A DNA stretch of 64,000 nt from an uncultured Cytophagales bacterium (GTDB lineage: Bacteria > Bacteroidota > Bacteroidia > Cytophagales > Cyclobacteriaceae): contig CAJXNP010000013.1 in NCBI GenBank assembly GCA_913057175.1, forward strand, positions 186,001 through 250,000, given 5' to 3'. The stretch's first letter is position 1. Every line of letters begins with the position of its first letter. A program made the translations under genes and the position numbers. Below the pieces are notes generated by a model. It saw only the letters and a program-made list of their open reading frames with translations, searched no databases and was not told where the DNA came from. Of this stretch, positions 27,898 to 36,613 are shown one piece after another.

Positions 27898-27939
27898 TTC
27901 TTCACTAAAACTTCTAAATTTATTTATCTTTATTGCATT

Positions 27940-28590
27940 ATGGCAAATTTTAAAATTGTTGTTGCATCTGAAAAACACTTAACATACGCTGAGGAGATTT
28001 GTCATCAGATTGAAGAGTCTGCCAAGGCACGTGGAACCGGAATTGCGAAAAGGTCTCCCGAATACATTAAGCAAAAAATGACTGAAGGCAAGGCTGTCAT
28101 TGCAATAGCTGAAAATGGAGACTTTGCCGGCTTTTGCTATGTTGAATCCTGGGCGGATAAAAAATTTGCAGCCAATTCAGGATTGATCGTATCTGAGAAA
28201 TTCAGAAAGAACGGATTGGCCCATAAAATTAAGGAAAGGGCATTCCAGCTTTCCAGGGAGATGTTCCCTAATGCCAAACTATTTGGTCTGACAACAAGTC
28301 TGGCCGTCATGAAAATCAACTCTGATCTGGGATATCGTCCTGTTACGTTTTCGGAACTGACCGAGGATGAGAAGTTTTGGGATGGATGCAAAAGCTGCGT
28401 CAACTATGATATTCTGACTCGTACCAATAAAAAACACTGTCTGTGTACCGGAATGCTTTACGATCCGAATGATAAGAGCAAGCACCAGCGTAAAAAATTT
28501 CAGGATTACAAGGATAAATACAAAAACTGGTTGAAGATCAAGCGCGATCTTCTTTTTAGTAAATTTATCAAAGACCCTGTTGAAAAGTAA
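27940..28590 (+). CDS. GNAT acyltransferase at head of arginine operon (candidate N-acylglutamate synthase)
   Basis: A 216-residue GNAT-fold protein. The core acetyl-CoA region is around residues 79-100 (NSGLIVSEKFRKNGLAHKIK; the R-K-N-G-L-A stretch replaces the usual RxxGxG loop). The C-terminal part has four cysteines: GCKSC (Cys150, Cys153) and HCLCTG (Cys167, Cys169), a possible metal site not usual in GNATs. It is the first gene of the arginine operon, which has no argA or argJ, so acylation of glutamate is the obvious role (inference from position). The gap to argG is 50 bases and contains TAAATTTG (28592-28599), a possible weak internal promoter. Confidence 0.8.
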   Translation: MANFKIVVASEKHLTYAEEICHQIEESAKARGTGIAKRSPEYIKQKMTEGKAVIAIAENGDFAGFCYVESWADKKFAANSGLIVSEKFRKNGLAHKIKERAFQLSREMFPNAKLFGLTTSLAVMKINSDLGYRPVTFSELTEDEKFWDGCKSCVNYDILTRTNKKHCLCTGMLYDPNDKSKHQRKKFQDYKDKYKNWLKIKRDLLFSKFIKDPVEK

Positions 28591-28640
28591 TTAAATTTGC
28601 GGGCAGAACTGTAATTATTTAACTAAAATCTCATTTCTAA

Positions 28641-29846
28641 ATGTCTAATAAAAAAGTAGTCCTGGCCTACAGCGGGGGGCTCGATACATCCTTTTGCGTA
28701 AAATATCTAACCGATGAAAAAGGTTATGAAGTACACTCCATCCTGGTAGATACAGGAGGATTTTCAAAAGAAGAATTGGAAAAAGTCGAGAGCAGGGCTG
28801 TAACGATGGGAGTCAAATCCCATAAAACTTACCAGGCGACAGATGAATTTTATCAAAACTGCATCAAGTTTTTGGTGTTTGGGAATGTGCTGAGAAACAA
28901 TACTTATCCGCTTTCTGTAAGCGCTGAACGTGTTTTTCAGGCAAAAGCCATCGCCAGTTATGCCAATGAATTAGAAGCTGATGCCATCGCTCATGGAAGC
29001 ACAGGCGCAGGAAATGACCAGGTACGCTTCGATATGATCTTTCACATCATGTGCCCGGGAAAAGAAATTATTACACCTATCCGGGATATGAAGTTATCCA
29101 GGGAGGAAGAGATTGAATACCTGAAAAAACATGGTGTTGAAATGGACTGGAGCAAGACCCAGTATTCGATCAACCAGGGAATTTGGGGAACCTCCGTCGG
29201 CGGTAAGGAAACCCTGACTTCCAATAAATCACTCCCTGAGGAAGCCTATCCCAGCCAATTGAAGAAAAACGGGTCTGAAGAAGTTGAATTGAAATTTGAG
29301 AAGGGAGAATTGAAAGGAGTGGCAGGAGATTCATTTGATAACCCGGTCCATGCCATCAAGAAATTAAATGAGTTTGCCTCCCAATATGCGATCGGACGGG
29401 ACATTCATGTTGGTGATACAATCATAGGAATCAAGGGAAGAGTCGGATTTGAAGCTCCGGCTCCATTGATTACCATTAAGGCACATCATACGTTGGAAAA
29501 ACACACTTTGACCAAATGGCAATTATATTGGAAAGACCAGATGGCTAGCTGGTATGGTATGATGGTCCATGAGGGACAATTTCTGGAGCCTCTCATGAGG
29601 AATATTGAGAAATTCATGGATGACACACAGCATCACGTCAGCGGGAAAGTGTTCATTCGGTTGGAACCTTATCGGTTTACCATTTTAGGTATTGAGTCAC
29701 CGTACGACCTGATGTCATCCAAATTTGGCGCTTATGGCGAAATGAATAAAGGTTGGAGTGGAGAAGACGTGCGAGGATTTGCCAAGATCCTGTCTAACCA
29801 GGTGTCCATTTATAACCAGGTAAAAGCTGATCATGAAAAAAATTAA
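28641..29846 (+). CDS. argG: Argininosuccinate synthase
   Basis: A 401-residue enzyme that condenses citrulline and aspartate with ATP. The N-terminal ATP loop is AYSGGLDTSFCVK, and later motifs are HGSTGAGNDQVRF and SINQGIWGTSVGG. Length and order are normal. Its final 14 bases overlap argC, so the two are translationally coupled. Belongs to the arginine operon. Confidence 0.97.
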   Translation: MSNKKVVLAYSGGLDTSFCVKYLTDEKGYEVHSILVDTGGFSKEELEKVESRAVTMGVKSHKTYQATDEFYQNCIKFLVFGNVLRNNTYPLSVSAERVFQAKAIASYANELEADAIAHGSTGAGNDQVRFDMIFHIMCPGKEIITPIRDMKLSREEEIEYLKKHGVEMDWSKTQYSINQGIWGTSVGGKETLTSNKSLPEEAYPSQLKKNGSEEVELKFEKGELKGVAGDSFDNPVHAIKKLNEFASQYAIGRDIHVGDTIIGIKGRVGFEAPAPLITIKAHHTLEKHTLTKWQLYWKDQMASWYGMMVHEGQFLEPLMRNIEKFMDDTQHHVSGKVFIRLEPYRFTILGIESPYDLMSSKFGAYGEMNKGWSGEDVRGFAKILSNQVSIYNQVKADHEKN

Positions 29847-30813
29847 AGTAGGTGTTGTTGGAAGCGCTGGATTTACCGGTGGGGAATTGATCAGCTTGTT
29901 GCTGCATCATCCGCAGGCGGAAATTGTTTTTTTGCACAGTACCAGCAATGCCGGAAATAAAGTTTATGATGTCCACAAAGACCTTATCGGGGAAACTGAA
30001 TTTACATTCACAGACGTTTTGGATGATTCGGGAATTGACGTCCTCTTTTTGTGCAGCGGTCATGGGCAGTCAGTTAAATTTCTGGAAGAAAATGAAATTC
30101 GTGACAACGTTAAAATAATCGACCTGAGCCAGGATTTCAGATTGGCGGGTTCCCAAAATGGACGGCCATTTACCTATGGGTTGGTGGAAGGGGAAAGGGA
30201 TGAAATTCTGAAGGCAAAAAATGTTGCCAATCCGGGATGTTTCGCCACTTGCATCCAGCTTGGATTATTGCCATTGGCAAAACATCAGAAATTAAATGAT
30301 GAGATCCACATCAGCGCTACGACAGGCTCGACCGGCGCGGGTCAGAAAGCAACTGCGACCACGCATTTTTCCTGGCGAAACAATAACTTTTCCATTTACA
30401 AGGCATTTACTCACCAGCACCTGAAAGAGATAACTCAGAGCCTTAAAAAATGGCAAAAAGGTTTTGACAAGGAGATTAATTTCATTCCCTACCGGGGAAA
30501 TTTCACAAGGGGTATTCTGGCTGCCATTTACCTGAATTCTGATTTGACCGAAGAAGAGGCCAATCAATTATTCAAAAATTATTACAAAGACCATCCATTT
30601 GTAACGGTTAGTGACGGAGAGATCGATCTTAAAATGGTAGTAAATACCAATAAGTGCATTTTGAAGGTAGAAAAACACGGTTCGAAGCTGCTCATTACCA
30701 GTGTTATTGACAACCTGGTGAAAGGGGCATCCGGACAGGCCATGCAAAATATGAACCTGTTATTTGGGATTGATGAGGCAACAGGTTTACATTTGAAACC
30801 AGTAACTTTTTAA
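29833..30813 (+). CDS. argC: N-acyl-gamma-glutamyl-phosphate reductase
   Basis: A 326-residue NADPH-dependent reductase of the third arginine step. It has the Rossmann loop VGSAGFTGGELI, the catalytic Cys in NVANPGCFATC, and the downstream SATTGSTGAGQKA and IPYRGNFTRGILA segments. It overlaps argG by 14 bases and ends 13 bases before argF'. The aminotransferase gene argD, expected between argC and argF' in many relatives, is not present. Confidence 0.96.
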   Translation: MKKIKVGVVGSAGFTGGELISLLLHHPQAEIVFLHSTSNAGNKVYDVHKDLIGETEFTFTDVLDDSGIDVLFLCSGHGQSVKFLEENEIRDNVKIIDLSQDFRLAGSQNGRPFTYGLVEGERDEILKAKNVANPGCFATCIQLGLLPLAKHQKLNDEIHISATTGSTGAGQKATATTHFSWRNNNFSIYKAFTHQHLKEITQSLKKWQKGFDKEINFIPYRGNFTRGILAAIYLNSDLTEEEANQLFKNYYKDHPFVTVSDGEIDLKMVVNTNKCILKVEKHGSKLLITSVIDNLVKGASGQAMQNMNLLFGIDEATGLHLKPVTF

Positions 30814-30826
30814 TCTGACCACAAAT

Positions 30827-31774
30827 ATGAAACATTTCCTTTCTGTAAAAGAAGCAGGTGATATCATGTCCCTGGTTGGTTTGGCGAAAGCCTGCAAGGC
30901 CAAACCATACGAGAATAAAAAATTGGGCGAAAACAAGACCATGGGATTGATCTTTATGAATCCCAGCCTTCGGACCAGGTTATCCACCCAAAAAGCAGCT
31001 TTAAACTTGGGAATGAATGTGATGATCATGAGCTTTACAGGAGAAGGCTGGGCGCTGGAAACCGAAGAGGGCGTGATCATGAACGGCGATAAAGCCGAAC
31101 ACATCATTGAAGCAGCGGCTGTTGTCGGGGAATATTGCGACATCATTGGTTTGCGCTCTTTTCCATCCCTGAAAGATCAGAAAGCCGATTATGCCGAGCC
31201 TGTTTTAAATGCATTTGTGAAATACAGTGGAAAGCCCCTTGTCAACATGGAGTCTGCGACCCGCCATCCTTTGCAATCGTTGGCCGATGTTCTTACAATT
31301 GAAGAGTTCAAAACCACAGAAAAGCCAAAAGTAGTTCTCACATGGGCCAACCATCCAAGGGCTTTGCCTCAATCTGTCCCCAATTCTTTTGCAGAATGGA
31401 TCAATCAAACAGATTATGAATTCGTCATTGCACAACCGGAAGGTTTTGAATTGAGCAAAGAATTTTCAGGAAAGGCCAAAATACTGTACAACCAGGATGA
31501 AGCTTTTGAAGGGGCTGATTTTATATATGCCAAAAACTGGTCATCCTACAAGCATTATGGAGAGCGGTATTTTGGAAAGGAGAGCTGGATGGTGAGCGCC
31601 GAGAAAATGAAACTCACGAATAATGCAAAGTTTATGCATTGTTTACCGGTTCGAAGAAATGTGATCGTTGAGGATGCGGTGATCGATAGTACAAATTCTA
31701 TTGTGATCCAGGAAGCAGGTAACCGCGTTTGGGCGGCTCAGGCTGTCATTCAATCCATTCTCCAAACCAATTAA
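30827..31774 (+). CDS. ArgF' N-acylornithine carbamoyltransferase, predicted N-succinylornithine type
   Basis: A 315-residue transcarbamylase. The carbamoyl phosphate motif is NPSLRTRLSTQ (45-55), with HPLQSLAD, HPRALPQSVPNSFAEW and HCLPVRR further on. The sequence is close to Bacteroides fragilis N-succinylornithine transcarbamylase as I remember it. The residue that sets substrate choice (Pro90 in that enzyme, Glu92 in Xanthomonas acetylornithine transcarbamylase) is Ala90 here, in NGDKAEH. Published substitution of Glu92 by Ala is recalled as producing succinylornithine activity, so N-succinylornithine is predicted. The start 13 bases after argC fits one operon. Confidence 0.92.
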   Translation: MKHFLSVKEAGDIMSLVGLAKACKAKPYENKKLGENKTMGLIFMNPSLRTRLSTQKAALNLGMNVMIMSFTGEGWALETEEGVIMNGDKAEHIIEAAAVVGEYCDIIGLRSFPSLKDQKADYAEPVLNAFVKYSGKPLVNMESATRHPLQSLADVLTIEEFKTTEKPKVVLTWANHPRALPQSVPNSFAEWINQTDYEFVIAQPEGFELSKEFSGKAKILYNQDEAFEGADFIYAKNWSSYKHYGERYFGKESWMVSAEKMKLTNNAKFMHCLPVRRNVIVEDAVIDSTNSIVIQEAGNRVWAAQAVIQSILQTN

Positions 31775-31780
31775 TTATTG

Positions 31781-32572
31781 ATGGAAAAGCTCAGGATATT
31801 TAAAATTGGAGGAAAGGTTGTTGAAAATCAGGAATACCTGGATTTTTTCCTTGAGAATTATGCAAAGATAGAAGACAACAAAATTCTCGTTCACGGAGGG
31901 GGAAATTGGGTTTCTGAAATGTCTGAAAAGCTGGGGATTGAAGTGAAAAAAATTGATGGTCGGCGAATTACCGATGCCGAAACGTTGAAAGTAGTTGTGA
32001 TGATGTTGGCAGGTCTCGCGAATAAAACGGTTGTGGCAAAGCTTCAGGCCCATCAATGCAATGCCATTGGATTGACAGGAGCAGACGGGAATATTATTCT
32101 CTCCAAAAAAAGACCTTTTAAAAACGGAATTGACTACGGATTTGTGGGAGATGTCGAAGAAGTCCATGCCGAGGCATTGATCCAATTGATCGATCATGGT
32201 TTTTCGCCTGTATTGACTGCTTTGACCCACGATAAAAAGGGAAATTTACTGAATACCAACGCAGATACAATAGCTTCCGTTCTGGCCGTAGCGATTTCAA
32301 AATTTTATGAGGTAGAACTGGTCTTTTGTTTCGACCTGCCCGGCGTACTGGAACATATAGAGGATCATAAAAGCATCATTGAAAATATTAATTCAGAAAA
32401 TTATTCGTCATTAAAGAAAGGAAAAGTGATTAATGACGGGATGATCCCTAAAATTGACAATGCGTTTGATGCATTGAGGAGTGGAGTGAGCAAAGTAAGG
32501 ATTTGCCATTCTAATGATATTATTAAATTTGCACACGGAACACAGCAATTTGGAACCTTAATATCTATCTGA
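31781..32572 (+). CDS. argB: N-acylglutamate kinase
   Basis: A 263-residue kinase of the amino-acid kinase fold, phosphorylating N-acetyl- or N-succinylglutamate. It has the N-terminal FKIGGKVVE and the glycine loop VHGGGNWVSEM. GRRITDAETLKVVVMMLAG binds the acyl-amino acid, and GKVINDGMIPKIDNAFDAL closes the ATP site. The ATG at 31781 is preferred over the TTG one codon upstream. It begins 6 bases after the argF' stop. The sequence does not decide between acetyl and succinyl substrates. Confidence 0.95.
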   Translation: MEKLRIFKIGGKVVENQEYLDFFLENYAKIEDNKILVHGGGNWVSEMSEKLGIEVKKIDGRRITDAETLKVVVMMLAGLANKTVVAKLQAHQCNAIGLTGADGNIILSKKRPFKNGIDYGFVGDVEEVHAEALIQLIDHGFSPVLTALTHDKKGNLLNTNADTIASVLAVAISKFYEVELVFCFDLPGVLEHIEDHKSIIENINSENYSSLKKGKVINDGMIPKIDNAFDALRSGVSKVRICHSNDIIKFAHGTQQFGTLISI

Positions 32573-32573
32573 T

Positions 32574-33662
32574 TTGGAAAAGCTATTTGATTTATCGGTC
32601 AGCTTACTGAAAGGACTCATAGAGATCCCTTCATTGAGCAAAGAAGAAACGCAGACTGCCAATCACCTGAAAAAGTTTTTCACACAGCAAGGAGTAGAAG
32701 TTGAGAGGATTGGAAATAATGTCATTGCAAGAAATAAGCATTTTGACCCGTTAAGACCGTCCATTTTATTGAATTCCCACCATGACACGGTGAAACCTAT
32801 AAAAAGCTGGACTAAAGATCCGTTCAACCCTGAAGTAGAAAAAGGGCGTTTGTACGGATTGGGGAGTAACGATGCCGGAGGAGCATTGGTAAGCCTGATC
32901 GCTACATTTCTGCATTTTTATGAAGACAAAGATTTGAAATACAATCTCATTCTGGCTGCAACATCTGAAGAAGAAATTTCCGGAAAAAATGGTGTTGAAT
33001 CCATTTTATCTAATTTGGGAGAGATTGAATTTGGCATTGTGGGCGAACCAACCGGAATGAAAATGGCCATTGCTGAAAAGGGTTTGATGGTGCTCGATTG
33101 CACCACACACGGTAAATCCGGTCATGCCGCAAGAAATGAGGGCCAGAATGCTATTTACAAAGCCTTGGATGATATTGGTTGGTTCCAGGAATTCCGGTTT
33201 CCGAAAGAGTCGGAAGTTCTAGGGCCAATAAAAATGAATGTCACCATCATCAATGCAGGAACCCAGCACAATGTCATTCCTGATGAATGCAAATTTGTAG
33301 TGGATGTCCGGACGACAGATGCTTACACCAATGAAGAAACTTTAAAGCTTATTGAAAAATATGTGGATTGTGATGTAGTCGCCCGATCTACCCGGTTGCA
33401 GGCGAGCGGTATCCCTAAAGATCATTTCGTCCTTGACATTGCCAAAGATATGGATATCGAGACATTTGGTTCTCCAACTCTTTCTGACCAGGCGTTGATG
33501 TCATTTCATACCATTAAAATCGGTCCGGGCGAGTCATCCAGGTCACATACCGCTGATGAATACATAGAATTGGAGGATATAAAGGAAAGTATTGATTTGT
33601 ACATCAGGTTATTAAATAAAATCATTTTGGAGAAAGATCTCAATATCGTTTCCGTCGAATAA
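32574..33662 (+). CDS. argE: M20-family N-acylornithine/N-acylcitrulline deacylase
   Basis: A 362-residue M20 metallohydrolase that removes the acyl group (N-acylcitrulline in an ArgF' pathway). Zinc-site motifs: LNSHHDTVKP (first His-Asp), GLGSNDAGGALV (bridging Asp), ATSEEEISG (catalytic Glu and ligand) and GIVGEPTGM. No ATG is available near the family N-terminus. The frame begins at TTG 32574, one base after the argB stop, and from there MEKLFDLSVSLLKGLIEIPS aligns with homologues, so TTG is the likely start. Confidence 0.92.
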   Translation: MEKLFDLSVSLLKGLIEIPSLSKEETQTANHLKKFFTQQGVEVERIGNNVIARNKHFDPLRPSILLNSHHDTVKPIKSWTKDPFNPEVEKGRLYGLGSNDAGGALVSLIATFLHFYEDKDLKYNLILAATSEEEISGKNGVESILSNLGEIEFGIVGEPTGMKMAIAEKGLMVLDCTTHGKSGHAARNEGQNAIYKALDDIGWFQEFRFPKESEVLGPIKMNVTIINAGTQHNVIPDECKFVVDVRTTDAYTNEETLKLIEKYVDCDVVARSTRLQASGIPKDHFVLDIAKDMDIETFGSPTLSDQALMSFHTIKIGPGESSRSHTADEYIELEDIKESIDLYIRLLNKIILEKDLNIVSVE

Positions 33663-33664
33663 AA

Positions 33665-34981
33665 ATGGCAAATCAACGAAATAAGCTTTGGCAAAAAAGC
33701 ACCGATGTTAATAAGGAAATTGAAACCTTCACCGTAGGAATGGATCGAGAGCTGGATCTTCTTCTGGCCAAATATGATGTGATTGGTTCCATCGCACATA
33801 TCAAAATGCTGAAGGAAATTGGATTGTTGACGGATGATGAGCTGAGGGCGCTGATTGCTGAACTGGAAAATATCCAGGCGATCATAGAAAATGATGAATT
33901 TGTGATCGAGGATGGAGTGGAGGATGTGCATTCCCAGGTGGAACTGATGCTCACCCGAAGGCTGGGAGATGTAGGAAAAAAAATCCATTCAGGAAGATCC
34001 AGGAATGACCAGGTATTACTGGACCTGAAGCTTTTCATGCGGGCAGAAATGCTGGTTGTGGTAGAATTGGTCGAACAACTTTTTGATCGATTGATTTCAT
34101 TAAGCAATCAATACAAGAATATTCTCTTACCCGGTTATACGCATTTACAGGTAGCTATGCCTTCTTCCTTTGGGCTATGGTTCGGGGCTTATGCCGAAAG
34201 CCTGACGGACGACCTGGCTGTCTGGAAGTCCGCCTTTGATATTGTCAATCGCAACCCGCTTGGTTCTGCGGCGGGATATGGATCTTCATTTCCCTTGAAG
34301 AGACAAGTTACAACTGATTTATTGGGTTTTGAATCAATGAACTACAATGTGGTTTACGCCCAGATGGGCCGGGGAAAAGCCGAGAAAGTTGTTGCCAATG
34401 CTATAGGGATCATCGCTGATACCTTGAGCAAATTTTCAATGGATGTTTGCCTGTATATGGGTCAGAATCACGGATTTATTAGCTTTCCTGACGAATATAC
34501 CACCGGTTCCAGCATCATGCCTCACAAGAAAAATCCGGATGTATTTGAACTCATCCGAGCGAAAAGTAACAAGGTGAAATCCCTTCCCAACGAGATATCC
34601 CTGATTACAACCAACCTTCCATCCGGTTATCATCGCGATTTGCAGATCATCAAAGAAGGTTTTATGCCCGCTTTCAAAAACATCAAGGATTGCCTGTATA
34701 TGACCTGGTTTATGCTGGAACACATTAGGGTAAACAAAAGCATCCTTGAGGATGAGAAATACACATATTTATTTTCCGTTGAATTAGTGAATCAGCTGGT
34801 ATTAGAAGGAATGCCCTTTCGGGACGCTTATGTTGAAGTGGGAAAGAGGATTGAGAATGGGGAATTCAAACCAGACAAAGAGATCAAACACACCCACGAA
34901 GGAAGCATCGGAAATCTGCACAACGATGCAATAGTGAAAAGAATGGAATCGATTAAAAACTCTTTTCCCACTAATCTTTAA
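33665..34981 (+). CDS. argH: Argininosuccinate lyase
   Basis: A 438-residue lyase producing arginine and fumarate. Family motifs: SGRSRNDQVLLDLK, PGYTHLQVAMPSSFGLW, NPLGSAAGYGSSFP and the signature TGSSIMPHKKNPDVFEL with the catalytic Ser. The start follows argE by 2 bases. It is the last arg gene; a hairpin lies 7 bases beyond its stop. Confidence 0.97.
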   Translation: MANQRNKLWQKSTDVNKEIETFTVGMDRELDLLLAKYDVIGSIAHIKMLKEIGLLTDDELRALIAELENIQAIIENDEFVIEDGVEDVHSQVELMLTRRLGDVGKKIHSGRSRNDQVLLDLKLFMRAEMLVVVELVEQLFDRLISLSNQYKNILLPGYTHLQVAMPSSFGLWFGAYAESLTDDLAVWKSAFDIVNRNPLGSAAGYGSSFPLKRQVTTDLLGFESMNYNVVYAQMGRGKAEKVVANAIGIIADTLSKFSMDVCLYMGQNHGFISFPDEYTTGSSIMPHKKNPDVFELIRAKSNKVKSLPNEISLITTNLPSGYHRDLQIIKEGFMPAFKNIKDCLYMTWFMLEHIRVNKSILEDEKYTYLFSVELVNQLVLEGMPFRDAYVEVGKRIENGEFKPDKEIKHTHEGSIGNLHNDAIVKRMESIKNSFPTNL

Positions 34982-34988
34982 TATCAGC

Positions 34989-35009
34989 ATAAAAGTTCCG
35001 AACTTTTAT
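34989..35009 (+). terminator. AT-rich hairpin at end of arginine operon
   Basis: ATAAAAGTT (34989-34997), CCG loop, AACTTTTAT (35001-35009): a perfect 9-base stem just after the argH stop. It is weak in GC and has no long U-tract, so it may be a terminator or an mRNA 3' stabiliser. Confidence 0.5.
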
Positions 35010-35043
35010 TCTTCAAAACCAAAAATCAAAAATAACTACCATT

Positions 35044-35352
35044 ATGATCACCACACTTGTCCATGTCTGGGTAAACCCGCATCATATTGATGATTTTAAA
35101 GAAGCATGTATCGAAAACCATCAGGAATCCATTAAGGAAAATGGGAATTTGCGATTTGATGTGTTGCAGGATGCTACCGATCCATCAAAGTTTGTTTTAT
35201 ATGAAGCCTATGAATCAGAAGAAGCTTCGCTTGCTCACAAGGAAACCAATCATTATCTGAAATGGAAAGAGACTGTGGCTGATTGGATGCTGAAACCCCG
35301 GGAAGGCTATAAGCATAAGATTATTGCACCGACAGATAAGAAGTTATGGTGA
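35044..35352 (+). CDS. LsrG-like ABM-fold monooxygenase/isomerase
   Basis: A 102-residue single-domain ferredoxin-like protein of the antibiotic biosynthesis monooxygenase superfamily. The stretch NHQESIKENGNLRFDVLQD with YEAYESEEA and HKETNHYLKW is very like E. coli LsrG, which acts on phosphorylated autoinducer-2. Many relatives handle other carbonyl compounds, so the AI-2 link is not established. The stop codon overlaps the start of the iron alcohol dehydrogenase gene (TGATG at 35350), so the products are probably made together. Confidence 0.85.
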   Translation: MITTLVHVWVNPHHIDDFKEACIENHQESIKENGNLRFDVLQDATDPSKFVLYEAYESEEASLAHKETNHYLKWKETVADWMLKPREGYKHKIIAPTDKKLW

Positions 35353-36518
35353 TGCCATTTAAGTTTGCCCAATCGCCGACAATCATTTTCGGCTCAGAAA
35401 AGAGAAGCGAACTAGTTCCTTCCATTAGGAAATATGGAGGCAGAATTGTACTGTTAACTGGAAAAAAATCTTTTACAGGATCTAAATATTGGGAGGAATT
35501 ACAAGGTGATTTTGAAAAGAGCAAAATATCATACAGGAATTTTGTTATTTCCAATGAACCTTCGCCGGAAGATATTGATCAGATTTGTCGACAGAACCAG
35601 CTAAAGGAAACGGATGCTGTGGTCGCTATTGGAGGGGGCAGTGTATTGGATGCAGGGAAAGCTGTGTCTGCGATGATTGGTAAAAAGGAACCTGTCAAAA
35701 CATACCTGGAAGGAGTGGGAACAAAGGAACCGGATGGCTCGACATTGCCTTTTATTGCCCTTCCAACAACGTCGGGTACGGGCAGTGAATGCACCAAAAA
35801 TGCGGTGATATCGGAAGTAGGAGAGAACGGCTTTAAAAAATCCCTCCGCCATGATAATTTTGTCCCGAAAATTGCCATTGTCGACCCTGAGTTAACATTG
35901 AATTGTCCGAAGGGTGTGACGGCTGCCAGCGGAATGGATGCCTTTACACAATTGCTGGAATCCTATCTGTCAACTAATTCCAGCCCAATGACGGACTCCC
36001 TGGCATTAGGAGGATTGGAAAAAATTAAGGAATCCTTTGAGAATGTAATGGGAGATGGCAATAATTTACCAGCTCGAGAAGGGTTGGCCTATGCCTCGAT
36101 GATCTCCGGTATTACCCTGGCAAATGCCGGCTTGGGAACCATTCATGGATTTGCCTCTTCTATAGGAGGGAGGTACGATATTCCACACGGTGTAGTTTGC
36201 GGTACGTTGATGTTACCATGCAATAAGGTGACGATCAGGAAATTGAAAAAAACCAAAAGCAATGATGCCGCATTGGTGAAATATGCTACAGTTGGAAGAA
36301 TGTTTTGCGGAGTTCCCCGAAAGTCAGTCAATTACCACATCAATTATTTGCTGGAATTGATCAGTGACTGGACAGAGAGGTTTGGAATACCCAGGTTGTC
36401 ACAATTTGATGTACAGAGGGATGCCTTTCCTGAAATTGTAAAAAATACAGGCAACAAAAATAATCCCGTAGATTTGAATGAAGACGAATTACTGGAGGTA
36501 TTGGAGAGTAGACACTAA
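35352..36518 (+). CDS. Iron-containing alcohol dehydrogenase
   Basis: A 388-residue Fe-ADH (group III). It has the NAD(P) motif GGGSVLDAGKAV, the metal and substrate region ATTSGTGSECTKNAV, and the iron ligands in NAGLGTIHGFASSIGGRY and DIPHGVVCG (both histidines). The start at 35352 overlaps the LsrG-like stop; an in-frame ATG at 35346 is the alternative. It presumably reduces an aldehyde or ketone made or consumed by its partner; the actual substrate is unknown. Confidence 0.9.
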   Translation: MPFKFAQSPTIIFGSEKRSELVPSIRKYGGRIVLLTGKKSFTGSKYWEELQGDFEKSKISYRNFVISNEPSPEDIDQICRQNQLKETDAVVAIGGGSVLDAGKAVSAMIGKKEPVKTYLEGVGTKEPDGSTLPFIALPTTSGTGSECTKNAVISEVGENGFKKSLRHDNFVPKIAIVDPELTLNCPKGVTAASGMDAFTQLLESYLSTNSSPMTDSLALGGLEKIKESFENVMGDGNNLPAREGLAYASMISGITLANAGLGTIHGFASSIGGRYDIPHGVVCGTLMLPCNKVTIRKLKKTKSNDAALVKYATVGRMFCGVPRKSVNYHINYLLELISDWTERFGIPRLSQFDVQRDAFPEIVKNTGNKNNPVDLNEDELLEVLESRH

Positions 36519-36522
36519 ATTT

Positions 36523-36580
36523 TTGTCATTCCGAGCCCTTTGGCTGGTAGGTGGGTGAGGAAGGGCGTGGGAATCTCGTT
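36523..36580. repeat. Dispersed Bacteroidota intergenic repeat (degenerate copy)
   Basis: The run TTGTCATTCCGAGC ... GGGAATCTCG is a degenerate copy of a short dispersed sequence I recall from intergenic regions of many Bacteroidota genomes. It begins just after the Fe-ADH stop. The assignment rests on memory of the motif and one copy only. Confidence 0.45.
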
Positions 36581-36613
36581 CTAATTCAAGTCAAAATTTA
36601 TTGCAACGGTAAG

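Noticed and set aside
27739-27978. Minus-strand 79-residue frame across the arginine leader
   Set aside because: It lacks a credible start context, overlaps the promoter, leader and start of the GNAT gene, and its composition reflects the structured plus-strand leader.
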